Assembly: GCA_038030265.1 (NCBI GenBank)
Contig: CM075940.1
Location: forward strand, 29,922,940 to 29,986,939
Origin: Corythucha ciliata
Lineage: Eukaryota; Arthropoda; Insecta; Hemiptera; Tingidae
Direction: 5' to 3'
DNA: 64,000 nucleotides
The notes below the pieces were generated by a model. It was not told where the DNA came from and ran no database searches. It was given only the letters and a program-made list of their open reading frames with translations. Both the position numbers and the translations under genes were made by a program. Positions 35,973 through 48,390 of the stretch are shown here, in pieces; within the stretch, counting starts at the first letter, position 1; each line of letters opens with the position of its first letter.

Positions 35973-37279
35973 ACTGGCGATAGCACTAAAAACATCTCGA
36001 CCGAGACACTCTTAAGGGAGAAGGAGGCGCTGAAATCCGGGCGCAATAAATCGCGGAAGCTAGAAGGAGAATCGGGCAGCGAGTCGACACCGGTGGCGGC
36101 CGCATTAATAAAGAAATTGTTAAATCCATCGGCATCAAGACCACTGACAGGTCCAGACGAGCCCCGAGCACCCAACGGCAGTTCGCCCTTGACCACGTAC
36201 CATACCGTTTTATTGAAATTGCTGGTATTGTTTATTATCAGGGAATCGTTATATGCCTTTTTCGCTTCATGTACGCTTGTTCGGAAGTCCTTGCGAGCGG
36301 AACGAAGGAGAGGCGCAATAACTGACGGGGCGAATGTTGAAGAAGAATTTCGGAGAGCGGAAAGATCCTCACAGCGGCGCTTCTTCAGCCGAAGTTCTTC
36401 GGTAAACCAGGGGTTCCGCCTCCTCTGAGAGCCAGGAATTTTGACACTCTGAAGCGGCACAGCAAGGTCCACGGCCGAAAGGAATGTGTGAATAAATGCA
36501 TCAGCCCTCAATTTAGGACATTCTTCGGAATAAGTGGAGAACCAGAGCCCGTTATATGAGGAGAGAAAGTGCCTCAGAGCAAGAAGACTCTCCGGGGAAA
36601 TGAGACGCGAAATTCTGGATCCAGGAGAGTCGAGGCAATTGTGGAGCTGAATCGAAAATTCCTGAGCACGGTGGTCCGAAAGGTGGAGTGAACTGTGGCC
36701 AGAGAAAAACGATGAAGACGAGAAGTTCGTTATGAAAATATCGAGGCAGGAGCCTTTGCCGGTGTAGTGAGTTCTTGTGGGCCCGGTGATAGTCAATGAC
36801 AAACCAAACGAGGCGATAACGTCTCTGAAGGCCAAGCAGTTACTAGAATCCTCATCGAAGTCAATATTGAAATCGCCCGCCAACACAAAAGGAGCGGAAT
36901 ACGAGAAAGCCTTGGTCAGAAAGGCGTCGAAGAGCTCGAGAAAATAGTGAAATTGTGAGCTAGGAGGCCGGTAAATGCAGCATATTACTAAGTCAGGTAC
37001 GGCCAACCGCACAGCAGAGACCTCGAGTACTCCTTCAACTGAAAACTGGGTCAGCGGCGTAATATCACGCGCAGGCAACGAAGACTTAACGAAAATGGCT
37101 GAGCCCCCGTGGATCATGGAATTTCTTGAGAAAAAGGAGACGCACTTAAAATCAGAAGGAGAAAAAACATCGATTCCAGTACTTGGAAGCCAGTGCTTGG
37201 TTGCTGCAATAACACAGACATCTTCACGATCTTGGAGGAAAATATTTATTTCATCAATTTTATTACTGATGCCCTGCAT
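35969..37279 (-). pseudogene. AP-like endonuclease part of non-LTR ORF2
   Basis: 436 codons. It opens with NMQGISNKIDEINIFL, then a TKHWLP box, the IYRPPSS segment, LAGDFNIDF, LDIFITN and HLSDH, the standard order of exonuclease-endonuclease-phosphatase endonucleases in non-LTR elements. In TKHWLP the usual catalytic Glu of the T-E-x-W-L box is Lys (one G-to-A change), so nicking activity is probably lost. The linker to RT follows (RRNPWFTEELRLKKRRCE). The frame ends just after the point of the one-base deletion, overlapping the RT frame by four bases. Confidence 0.85.
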
Positions 37280-37290
37280 ATTTGAGTGAA

Positions 37291-37509
37291 CTATTGTGAA
37301 AGGAGAGCCTCCAGTACCTCCCAGTCAGCTGAATTCAGCCCGACCAGCACTTGTTTTCGGGGGGAAAGGAGGGGAAGATGCGAGCAACACGCCAGCGTGC
37401 CAGACTTCCGGATTGATGATCCTGGAAAAATCCGATTCAGGCACAAGGACCCTGAAGGACGAGTAGGACGAGAACGTTTCCTCAGAAAGTGACCGCAGTC
37501 GCAAAACAA
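37291..37509 (-). pseudogene. possible upstream part of the non-LTR element
   Basis: A 72-codon frame ends just before the endonuclease frame and may be the end of ORF1 or the element's leader. I recognise no domain; it contains a short CDCGH string. It is included because it seems to belong to the element by position. Confidence 0.3.
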
Positions 37510-37510
37510 T

Positions 37511-40500
37511 GCGACTTAGAGCCTAGAAACAGGTTTTTTAAACTCTAAAACCCTACATTTGATGCTATTTGGCCGTATTCGAAGAGAAGAAAAAATTGGG
37601 CAACATTTTTAACCTGACCCTCTCCCCCCCCGTCACCCCTCACCTGGAGAGCCGGCCTTTATGGCATTGTCGCGTGCCATTCCCTCGGTAAGGACGGTAT
37701 GTATAGTATATGATACCGAAACACGAATTCTGGTACTTATACCATAATCACGGTACGTCTGGCAACTTTTTAAAACGAAGCAAAACACGGTTTTTAACAC
37801 GTTATTGCCGATTACCGTGTCAAGCTCACAGTCGGTTGAGTGGAACGGTCAAATTTAAGAAAATCCGTGTTAGTCAAAAACACCTTCCTTCCTATTCCTC
37901 TATGGTTTCCCGTATCGTTTACAAAATGGGAAACTGGAAGGGCAATTTTGTTTAGTGTTAAGGGAAAAACAGGGGAAAATTCCAACTACACAAGGGAAAT
38001 GACTTAATAGGGAAGTGAAAACACTGGAACTGCGGAATTTGTACGTGGGAGATTCTCGGGTTATTTCGGCACGTTGCCAGAGAAACACGCTTTTGCTCAC
38101 GCACCGCGCTCTAGACGAAACTGCCGGAAAATCTGATTAAAGCTGACTGGAGGCTGTTTGCGCTTTTGCCAAGTGGTTGGAGGGGGAAGGAAGGGGGGGC
38201 GTTGATTGGTGGATCACAAACGAAAACCACATTAGACGTTCAAAAGGTGTCAAAAGATACATGGTTCTTGCTATTTCACTGCAGAAAGCTACGATTTTGC
38301 TCCGCATTAGTCAAGTTAGTCTAATTGTTAACATCTGATGCTTTTCATTTACCTCTTGAAACCACCTCACTAATTCATCTCCAGAAACTCCCAATTCAGT
38401 GTCGAATTCTATGTAAGATTACTTTTGTAGTGGTGGGAGTGGGTGGGGGCAATGTACAAAGAATACTGACAAATTAGCTAACCCGTCAAGGGACCATAAA
38501 GGTTTTCATCATCCATTGTTAAAACAATAGCTGTTATTTTGATTTTATTCAGGACAATATTGTTTGAGAACAATTAATTAGGTCCACCCTTCGCCAGAAT
38601 GGCGGGAAAAGAGAAAGAACAAGTTTTTAAGCCCTTCATTACTTTCTGACAATTGACCTGTAGTTTCAGTGAGAAGGTATAACCTGAAAAAGAATCCAAG
38701 AGGGAAGAGAGGATAGGAGAGCGATCGGAAAAAGTAATTTTTAACGAACTTCGTGAACATTTCTGATGTTCTTTCCAACCTTTCCAGCCCTACCCCCCTT
38801 ACCACCCCCCACCTGACCTTATAGATAATAAGTTTCTTCTCATTTTCCAACTCGAGCTGGGGAAAAGGCGATAGATTTTTTTTTCTTCTTCTTCTTCTTT
38901 CTTCACCGCTGCCTCATTTCATGTGGAAACTTAAAGTGTTCTTTCAAGAAAGTCATTCAACACTAAAATACAATTCAGACTGGTGCGAGAGAGTGAATGG
39001 AGGAGAATAAGTATCCAATTGAATGAATTGTTCGTTTGTGATCCCCAAACTGCTCGGAACTGCCCCCCGAGCTGCCCCAAAGAGTTTGTTTATTTTCTTA
39101 GTAAAGCCAAACACGTAATTTTATATAAATGTAACGTCAATCTCGTAAAACGTCAAACGCTCTCACGTATAACCACCTCACCATACTTCTTGGCAGCGGA
39201 GAGTTCAGTGATAGTGCTCGCGGGGCATGAAAAATCTCTAGTTAAAAACATCAAAGTAATTTTTTTTTTAATCATAAAAATCAGTCAATTTTACTCCAAC
39301 GTTTTGCTTCCACATATAGTTCCTTTGGGTTTCTTCACGTTCTTTATAAAACCGAGATCAAGATGTTTTGCGATCCTTCAGGCATAATACACATCTTGCT
39401 TTTTTCACTTCCTCTCTCTTTCCTTTTATACTGCAAAAATATTTCTTTTTGCACATATTTCATGCAACTTTGAAGCTACGAGCGCTGAGATTCTGCCATT
39501 TTATTTTCTCTGTTAGCCCTTTTCCCCTTCTTGTAGGGTTTTAAAGCCTTATTTTTATTTTTATCTATTTTTTTTTTTTTTTTAGCTTTCACGGCTTTAA
39601 AACTCGTTTTCAACTTTTTACAAGCCCACCTTTTTCCCTTTTCACCTCCAACCGTAACTGCCGCGTCAATTCCAGACCATTTGTGATGGTCCGGGCGGGG
39701 AGAAAGACAAATTTTCAGATTATCCGTCGAGTTGTTGTCATGCAGATCGCCGGTACCATACAGACAGTACCCAGACGGAAATACCCGTGGATGGAGTGCC
39801 GTGGGAGAGCTCTCCTCTGTACAAACCAACTTTTTCTCGCTCGAAACAGTTGACAAAATCGAATTAATTCAATTAACTGTTTTTATAAAGAACAACATAA
39901 TGGGAAGGGAGAAATCCTTGGAAGAAAAAGTGGAGTCTATGTGTGCTGTGCACAGAAAGGTTCAAGTAGTCGATATTTCCAAGGATTATGAATGGGTTTT
40001 CTTTAAGAGGGGGGGGCAGAAAATCCATTCTGTCCCCCCCCCCCTCTTAAAGAAAACCCAGGGGAATGGCGTAAGCGGAATCGGCAGGGACGGGAGTACT
40101 AGTTTTTCCTCTTTACATTTTTTTTAGGGATTATCCATTCCACTGCGAAGTGACTTTAGTTCAATATTTTTTAGATGATACTTAGTGCGATTTGGGTCAA
40201 ATATGCAGGCAGCGTTGTGATATTTTGTTATTGCCTGCTATATCAATAATGTTTGCATTATTCTGATAATTTATTTAATTTTTTAAGGTTTTTCATGGTG
40301 TTCTTAAAGACTTGTATATATGGTAATTTACAATGAAGTAGACAACTTTGTTTATGGGCTATAAGATACCTGAAACCGTTTTAGTGAAAATTTATTCAGA
40401 AAGGAGAAATTGATCTTTACACTCATCGAATATTCAGAATGTTTATTCAATTAATTAGAAAGGTGGCATAGTTCTTGCATTCTAGTACAAATTTATATTG

Positions 40501-43500
40501 CTATTGCTTTTCTTTTCTCTCGGCCTTTCCAATTTTCCTTCATGAGATGGGCGGCCTCCTTCCTTTATACATACCCAACAAGTCAATACGTCGTTGTTTG
40601 TTTTTCTTCCTTTCACCCCTCCCCCCAACCCTATTCCCTTTGCCTTTAAAATCCTTTCCTTTGTCTCTAATAGTTCCTCGAATTCCCTCTTTCAACATGT
40701 TGAGCTATGCATTAAGGAATCTACATACGGCTAACGCGCATTTTCCATTTAACTTAATTAAAATAAAAACCACCCCTCGTTTCGGTGCAACTTTTCACTG
40801 GCTCGTATTTCCTTTATTTGCGTCGTTTGGGATCCACCGACCTAACCAAAGTGAGACAAATGACTCTATTTGTTTCATTGAGACCGCTACCCAGTTCAAT
40901 GCTAACAACAGTATAATTTATCTTACGGCATTAATGCTGAGGATATTCGCCTTCATACAATTCGTGACTTAAGTTTCAAGTTACTACTCAGGCAAACTTC
41001 CTCTTGTTTTGGACTATAAGTCAACACCGTGGGGAATGAAGGGGGCGGACATATTGGTCTAGAATTCTCCCACGCATTAACTGAAACAAGTCACAAGTGG
41101 TGGGATGGGAACTTTGGTGTAAAAGGTTATAAACCTAAGTCATTCCTTTGTTTTACTATTAAGGATACATGTATTTATCGGTACAGTCATTCTTAGAAGA
41201 GCAGGGTAGCAGTTATATTTGGGCAACACGTGTTCAAGTGACAGCCGAGTATATTATAAGAAGATGTTTGTAGGGGGGGGGGGAGAGATTGAGGGACTTG
41301 ACGTTTGGCATTGTAAAGTGCCGAAGTGTCTGGTAGTTCCAAGCTATTGGGAAATTTGTATGCTTTGCAAACTAGAATTCTTGAAGTCTTTGTGTATTTT
41401 AGAAGCCTCAGAGCTTTTAGAAAACTTCAAAATTAAAGTCTTCCAAGCCTCTAAATCGAGACTTTCGGAAGCTGTGAGATCAGGGATTTCATTAGTTCGC
41501 AAGCGACTGAGGGTGAGCGGGTAAAATAAATTAAGTCCGTGGTTTTTTGTTTTTTTTTCGGAACGCACAAATCATCATTGAGGGGAAGTTTAGTTTGAGT
41601 GATATCTATGAACATGGGCACTATACGTCCCCTACAGTTCATAAAGGTTGATTGAGATCGTGACGCGACAATATCGTGGAACAACTATTAAGGATGTTCT
41701 GCGGGCGTGATTTTGAAGCGAGATGGAAGGGGGGGAGGCGTTGAACAGAAAATGGAACCGAATTCCAATTGTTTGTGCGAATTCAAAACGAATGATCCAT
41801 CGCAGCTCAAAGAGAGGAGAAGACCTGCATTGCAGGAGGGCTGCCCTTCGAACCCCAATCCTCATTACCCTCGGCAGGGTGTGTGTGTGTGTGTTTTGGA
41901 GGGAGGATTGTCTATACAGAAAAGGCGTTAAAGTACGGTGAACAAGGAGTAAATCACGCGCGCGCTCCCCCCCCTCCCCTTCAACGCTTCGTTGAGCTGA
42001 GCATAGGTGATGAATGGGGGGTTGAGGGGGAGTTATAGGGTTGGAATGCTGTATTTTCCAAACTACACCATTCAAAGCCAGAATATTGTGACGAGAGAGA
42101 GTTACAGAGGTCATGTGAATCAGGTTTCTCCCTCGTATCACTCACGAAATAGAAGCAGAAACTGTCAACAGAATTGATACGCTTTTGACTTTAATGATTA
42201 AATAACTGTTGTTAATCAAAGCCCGTCAGAGCTGATTTTCTTAATCCACCCAAAGAACAATAACAAAGACTCTTAAGTGACTGTGACTAAATTATAATAG
42301 TTTTTCCTGTAACATAATAGTTTTCCAACTGTACAAAAGTATTCTCTAGTCAATACGTCGATGATTCACCTGTTTACCACGGTTATTTTTAAGGGATTTT
42401 TCGTTGAGTTAAACATTAACTCAGGACTTCTTTGATGTCCTCTAAAAGCTTTCAAGAAACATCTTAAACAACCTTTTTTTTAACCCTCCTCAACCATTCA
42501 TTTGACCTTTTAAATGGGCGACTTTTTGAAAAAGGTTGAAATTTTTGTCGCATTCCACGAAATTTCTTTTAGCGAAGAACCTTAAAAAAGAATCATAACC
42601 ATCAAGTAGATGAGATGAGACCTCAGAACACTGGCCTAGGGCTCGCCGCAGAAAAATATTGTGTGCCTTAGGGCAGTTTTTAAGGTTCGAAAAAGGGAGT
42701 TGAGAAACACACCGATTATCCTCCCTCCACCGTTTTTCGATCACTAAAATTAACATTTATTTTAAAAGAGACATGCGCATAATCCTCTGGGCAAGCTTCC
42801 TTGGCTTCAAACGTTAAAAGCGCACTACAAACCCCACCCCCTCGCCTTTCCACCTGTCACATTTTACACAAGCGCTGTAGTGCCATGGACGGTTCACCCC
42901 TTTGTGCAGGGCCCGATTTCAACAATGGCTCTATAATCCGAAAATTCTCAGCGCTCATCATCACCCGAATGCGTCGCCAGTTGTATGATTAAAGCAGTTC
43001 CCCAGTTTCTCCGTAGAACTGACTGTTTTCCGAGCCTTCCGTCGCTGTCCGAAGGGGAATTTTCAGTTCATAAAGGTGATAACACACTCTTTTGGACGAA
43101 ATATCCGCTAAATGGTTTTTTTTTTGTTTTTTTTGGAAGAGAAGAGAGTTTCTTTTGACGAGAATAGATTGTGGTTGTCCTTATTTATAAATGGAGAACT
43201 AAAGATTAATTAAATAGTAAATTATTTCGTTGAATAAAGGGAATTTCATTAGAAATAATTATCATAAAAACTGCGCTCCAAAGAATTTTACACTGCTGCA
43301 AAGGAAAGAATCAATTACAACTTGACCCACTTGAGAACCAAGAAAACCGAAGTTCTATCTTCCGCTTAAATTGTCCAAGAGGTCTCTTTTGAGAGGCAGT
43401 TGCGTGAGTAGATAGGGAAGTGAAAGATTACGGTTGCCGTATAGTGAAAGAAGAGGGGTCATTGGTTCTTGCAGCTGACCATTTCTTGCTGTCTCTTTCC

Positions 43501-46500
43501 ATTCAATATTCAACGTCCCTCCCCCCGCATTTCCTTTCTTGAAAATCGTCAAACAAAATGGAATCGCAGCTCTCCAGCCTCCCCCCCCCCTTCACAATCA
43601 CAACTCAACTTAGTCTTTTGATCTCTCTAAAATTGTTGAGTCCACCATCTCGTTTGAAAAGGGTCGATATTGAACTTGTCACAAGCAAAGCCATAGGACT
43701 ACTCAGTACAGTCAGGGCTCTCACATTTGGAACGCGAGGAATGGAATCTTCGATATTTTGATGAGACATTTTGGGGTTTGTTATAGTAGTGGGTGAAGAG
43801 TGAAGAGCAAACAGGGAGGCAATTCACGTCACTGTTACATGGAACAGTTCGAGCGTAGAAGAATAAATAAAATACCCCGGGCTCTGATGGAAGAAAGAAA
43901 GTTGACGCACAGGTCAGCTGGTCCTAAGGGAGGGATCAAAAACCGAAGGAAAAAACTATCCAGCGGTTTTCAAAGAGAATTTGTGATGGGAAATAGAAAG
44001 GACCACACACCAAGCAAAGCGCATGATTTGATCTGTTACAATATGTCAGTCACGTTACGATAATTCGCTACCTGTGTGGTATTACAAGTCCTCATTTAAA
44101 CTGCTTTGCCACCTTGTTTCTAAGCACCCCCCCTCCCCGGCCCGCACACACACACACCCACCACCGATTCATCATCTTTCGTGACAAGAATTCCCAACCA
44201 TCGGTATGCTGTAACGGACATCCACGAAGTCAATATATTAGAGGGAACAGACCAGCTTAGGCGTTTTATGAGTTTAAAAGGTCACCCTCCTCGGGGGTAA
44301 AACAATAAGACGCACGAATGCCCCCCCCCCCCCGATTCCCCTCCAAACACCACTCCATCACATCAGCCGTGAGAGGAAAATTGAGTAAAAAAAAAGGGGG
44401 GAGAGGAAGAAATCTATAAATAGAGCAATTTATGTCAACGCTCAGGGACTAACTTGCGATGAAACTGACAGAAATGAATCCAATCAGTCAGTTGAAAGCC
44501 TCGTACAGAGTTGTTACAACGACATTACAAGCACCCAAAAATCGATCAATTGATTTTGCTGGTGGGGTAGGGAGCTTGAAGAGTGAAAATTTGGAAAGGC
44601 GTCCTTCAAACTTCTCACCACGTGGTCTGAACTCGCTTAATGCTCCCTTCCCGCCACCACCAATGTCAACGTGCAGAACATTTTCCAGCTCCGCTGCTCC
44701 AAAATTGTATTGACAGAGAGCCGAGAGAGAGAAAAAAAAAATTACGAAGTGTAGACACCAAGAAACTTTTAATTCTTTCCTGGCCTTTAGAAGTAATTTA
44801 GTGTGAGATGTTGAAGAACCACGTAGAAAACCGACTAAAATGTTGATAGAAAGGTCATTCCATTCATCATTTTAAGAATACAAGGAAACCAGTTTTCACT
44901 CTTGCTCTCATTTTACTTTATCGCTAGGTGGATGAAAGATGAAGTGGAGCAGGACAATTCAGAAGAGTTGAAGTTTCTTTTCTTCACCATTCTTTTTATT
45001 TTTTTTAAGACGTCGAAGAGACTGAGGATCGGCGTAGCTCTGTGATCGTTAAGCTTTTTGTTCTCGTTGTCTAGAAATCAATAATTTTTTTTTATTTTTC
45101 GTATTTCGAGTCGTATCTTTTATTGCAAACTCAACATCCTGAATTCCTATTTTTACGCTTACTATCGCTGGTTTTCTTTTTATAGAGAACTGTGACACTT
45201 CGTGAATGAAGAGAAGTGAATAAAAATGACTTTTCACGCCGTGTATTTCTGCTTGGTTTCATTTTTTCATATAATCGATTTTATTAACTCTTTAGCGGAG
45301 CTCGACTTCGGATACAAATCAATTTCATGCATGATTGAGCAACGTAAATCCCTTATTCGACGGTCCAGAAACCGTCTAGGTCAGACGTCCTTCTGTTCAG
45401 TCCAGTTTAAATTATGCAAACTTTTCAAGTTGACTTCGATTTTATTAATTCGTGAAGTCTGACGCGTTTTTTTTTTTTTTTTCGGCCTGTACCCGGTTGA
45501 ATATTCGATGGGTTGAAGGAAAAAATCTCGTCTATGAGCGGTGCGGTAGAAGGGACTGGGGTGTTAAATGGCTTCAAAATAATCGTTGGGTTGGGTCAGG
45601 AAAGGACGGTCACGTGCCCCCCTTCAGTATCAACTAAGTTTTGACCGTGACCTTATACTGGAAGCCCTTAAAAAATACCTACAATTTATCACATTGCCTT
45701 CCCTTTTCGATAGCGTAAGAGTATCACTTGAAGTACTTTAAACAAATCAGTGAAAACACTTAACAGACGTTTCAATTTCTATGAAAATTGTGAGGCAATC
45801 AAAGTACTTCGGGAATTAATGATACGAAGAATTTCAAGAGCATCTACTCAATTCGTCTGCTCATGTTACGTTCTTTTTTTTTTTTTTGGCTTCCGAAGCC
45901 ATGAAAGTGAAGGGCTTTCAAGAGGCAGTTATTCTTCAGCAGCCTTAGGGAAATGCTAATAAGGGGTAAGAGCGTAATTAGACAGAGACTGATGGGATGT
46001 AGTGCTGAAAAAATTATTAGAGGCAGTTTACCCCCCCCCCCTTATCATCTACTACAATTTGTAATTCAGCGTTCTTTTTAGAAAATAAGAAGAAGGATTC
46101 AAGGTGTTTAAGTGCTGATGCGATGTTTTGCATGAAGAAATACTTTATACCTTGAATCAAGGCGTTAGTGATTTTCGTGGAGGAAAAAAAATTATAATAT
46201 ATATTCCACCTCCCCGTACTAATTTACCCCCAACGTTCGTAAAATAGTGAGTTCTCAACCACAAAGGATTTCATCATTAAACAACCAGTTTGAGGCTCAT
46301 GTTGGAAATTTTCGCAGCAAGGGTATAAAATTCACCAGACCTCTTTTCTTTGCCTTTCTCTGAATTGAAACCCATTGTTGACTCCGCAAACAAAAGGGGG
46401 TTTTTCCTCCTTTCAACTTGCGGACCCTGATTTTTTCTTTTTTCTATGTCACTGTGGCTTGTGTGTACTTAGAGGGGGCGGTCCTCAGAATGTGCTCAGC

Positions 46501-46689
46501 CCTTTTTTTTTCTCTCTCTCTCTCTTCACCCGTCGCCCCCCTACCCACTGGAAGGCCCGAGGGATTCAATAATCTCTCTACTCCATTTCGTTCCCGATTC
46601 CTCGCTGTTATTAAGCTAAACTGTATTTTACAACCGTACAAAGGGAGACGATTAGTGATAAGGTATGGGGGAGGGGGGATAAGTTTTGA
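37511..46689. other. intron 1 sequence, no gene seen
   Basis: Long unassigned stretch. Open frames up to 169 codons (for example 40475-40972 plus, 41632-42141 minus) are hydrophobic or low-complexity and show no family signature. Noted items: a TTC-rich tract near 38885, a strong hairpin at 39993-40060, a TG repeat near 41878, and G/C runs near 41272, 43582, 44320 and 46031. Confidence 0.45.
39993..40060. other. strong G/C-stem hairpin
   Basis: tgggttttctttaagagg plus a G run pairs perfectly with a C run plus cctcttaaagaaaaccca, around a short cagaaaatccattctg loop that itself pairs. The stem is about 25-30 bp with no obvious mismatch. Confidence 0.85.
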
Positions 46690-48390
46690 TCCAGGCCGCG
46701 CTAATTGAGAAAAAGCGCTGATTCACGCTCATTTTGCATCTGCGAAATTGTAAGTTTCGGGTCTAAATATCCGGGAATTGGTAAGTTTGGTTTTTTGTTT
46801 TTTTTAAGAGATCATGAAGTCTTCCACGACAGTGCCCTGACGAAAAACCGCAAATCTGCAATATTTTGGAGGCAATCATCAGTAAAATGGGGAGCTTCCT
46901 GTATAAAATCTACGATATTACGCGTTTCATGTCTTCGTGAATTTGAAAGTTCCGGAGTGCCCGCGGAGGTCGGGTCCCGACAGTGCTCAAAGCATGGCAA
47001 ATACAGCCACGAAATTATACTCGGAGCCAAAGAGCCAAATACCCGCGATATTGCTAATTTCCGGTCGTAAGCAAGTTCCTGGGCTTTAATTTCGCTAATT
47101 TGAAAGTTTTGGGGATTTTCTTTTTTATTTAGTGACCGCGGAACCCGAGCTAGCCCCGGCCATGACAGCGCCCTGACGAATAGCCGCAAAGTCACAACTT
47201 GCGAAATTGGAAGTTTGCTGATAGTTTGAGCAGCTAGCTTCCTGGCTTCAATTAAGCGAGTTTCACGCAAGACTGCAAAATTTGGAGGCCATTTTTTGTT
47301 TAGTGCTTCAGGACCTTGGGCGGGGCCGGCCCGGACTGCGCCCATTGCCTCACTTACCGAGTAGCCGTGTAGTTGCAACATTGAGTGTGCAAGTTCGAGT
47401 TCCAAATTGAGCGAAATTACGAGTTGTCTGGCTGAATATCCTCGAAATTTCAAGATCTGTGTCCTTAAGTCTTGCGCGAATGAAAGCTTCGGGTCTTAAT
47501 TTCGTACAGAAATTGCATTGCAACAGAGGCCGGAAGCTGATGAATACCGAGGAAATTGGAAATTCTATGGCCGAATGTCCACGGCAATGTAGCTTTCAGG
47601 TCTTAATTCCTTTTAAAATGCAAGTTTAGGGTCTTAACTTTTAATTTAAGCAAAATTACAAGTTTCGGGGTCTTTTTTATGGCTAGCCTGGCTCATCAGC
47701 TCAAAGCCTGACAAAACTCCCAAGAAATTTTGTAAGTTTCCTGGCTGAATCGAGGCTGAGATCGACATTTGCGGGACTTTGATTTCAGCAAAATTGTCAG
47801 TTTCAGGGCTCTATTTTGTGACGGCCGAACCCCAAAGCTAGCCGACTTACCACACTGTGCCAAAATCGTGGCGAATACTCGCGTGCGAAATTGGAATTTT
47901 CCTGACTGAATAATCCAGCAAGTTATTCTGAGACATTGCAGGTTTTCGAGAAACTTTAGGTCCATCCCAACCCACCCACCCACCCTCCACCACTGGGGGC
48001 GCCTTATGCTTGATGGAACCCGTGACCAAATGGTGCGATTTCTCAATTTTAGCCTCAAAAGCGACCTTTTTCTCAATTTTAACCATGTTTTGGAGATTTT
48101 TTTGTTGTTTCAATTTTACGCGCGGAAATGAGCACTTTTTCTCCATTTTACCCGAGCGAATGCTATTGCACGATTTGCTACCCCTCAAATCAGTATTTTT
48201 CGTCATTTTTAGCCGCAAATGAGTGTTTTCTCTCAATTATATCACGAACCAGCCCTTTTTCTTGTTTTTAGCCGTAAAATTAGCCGAATCAGCTTATTTT
48301 CTTAATTTTTGCCTAGGCTTTGCATCGCAAAACAGGGAATTTGCTCGTTTTTTCTATTTCAGCCGCCGAATGAGAGCTGTTCGGTGGATT
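46690..48390 (+). repeat. degenerate minisatellite / higher-order repeat
   Basis: 46.7-48.0 kb repeats phrases such as gcgaaattgg, gtttcgggtctta, and ccctgacgaatagccgc at irregular spacing of roughly 185-335 bp, giving a 213-codon minus-strand frame with a repeated FVRALSW motif that is not a gene. 48.02-48.39 kb is clearer: units of about 30 bp containing ctcaattttagccgcgaat. Confidence 0.65.

Larger units (their letters stand above)
34423..37510 (-). mobile_element. non-LTR retrotransposon, nearly complete ORF2, 5' truncated
   Basis: The minus strand carries an AP-type endonuclease followed by reverse transcriptase, a short 3' UTR and an AATAAA that runs straight into (ATT)n (34423-34448), the hallmark of target-primed insertion. 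The C-terminal region after RT (YGILAWGNSSG, then a FKTRVRHLIL string) places it in the CR1/L2/Daphne/jockey super-group; the clade is not fixed. No ORF1 is seen and the 5' end is cut at about 37510. It is the least decayed transposon in the window and lies in sense orientation in intron 1 of the receptor gene. Confidence 0.85.

Noticed and set aside
40475..40972. 165-codon plus-strand frame
   Set aside because: Pyrimidine-rich DNA yields Phe/Leu/Pro-rich sequence; no domain, and no splice or homologue signature.
41632..42141. 169-codon minus-strand frame
   Set aside because: It spans a TG repeat and low-complexity DNA; no recognisable domain.
46812..47453. 213-codon minus-strand open frame with repeated FVRALSW motif
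   Set aside because: It lies in degenerate tandem repeat DNA; the motif repeats because the DNA does, and no protein family is recognisable.
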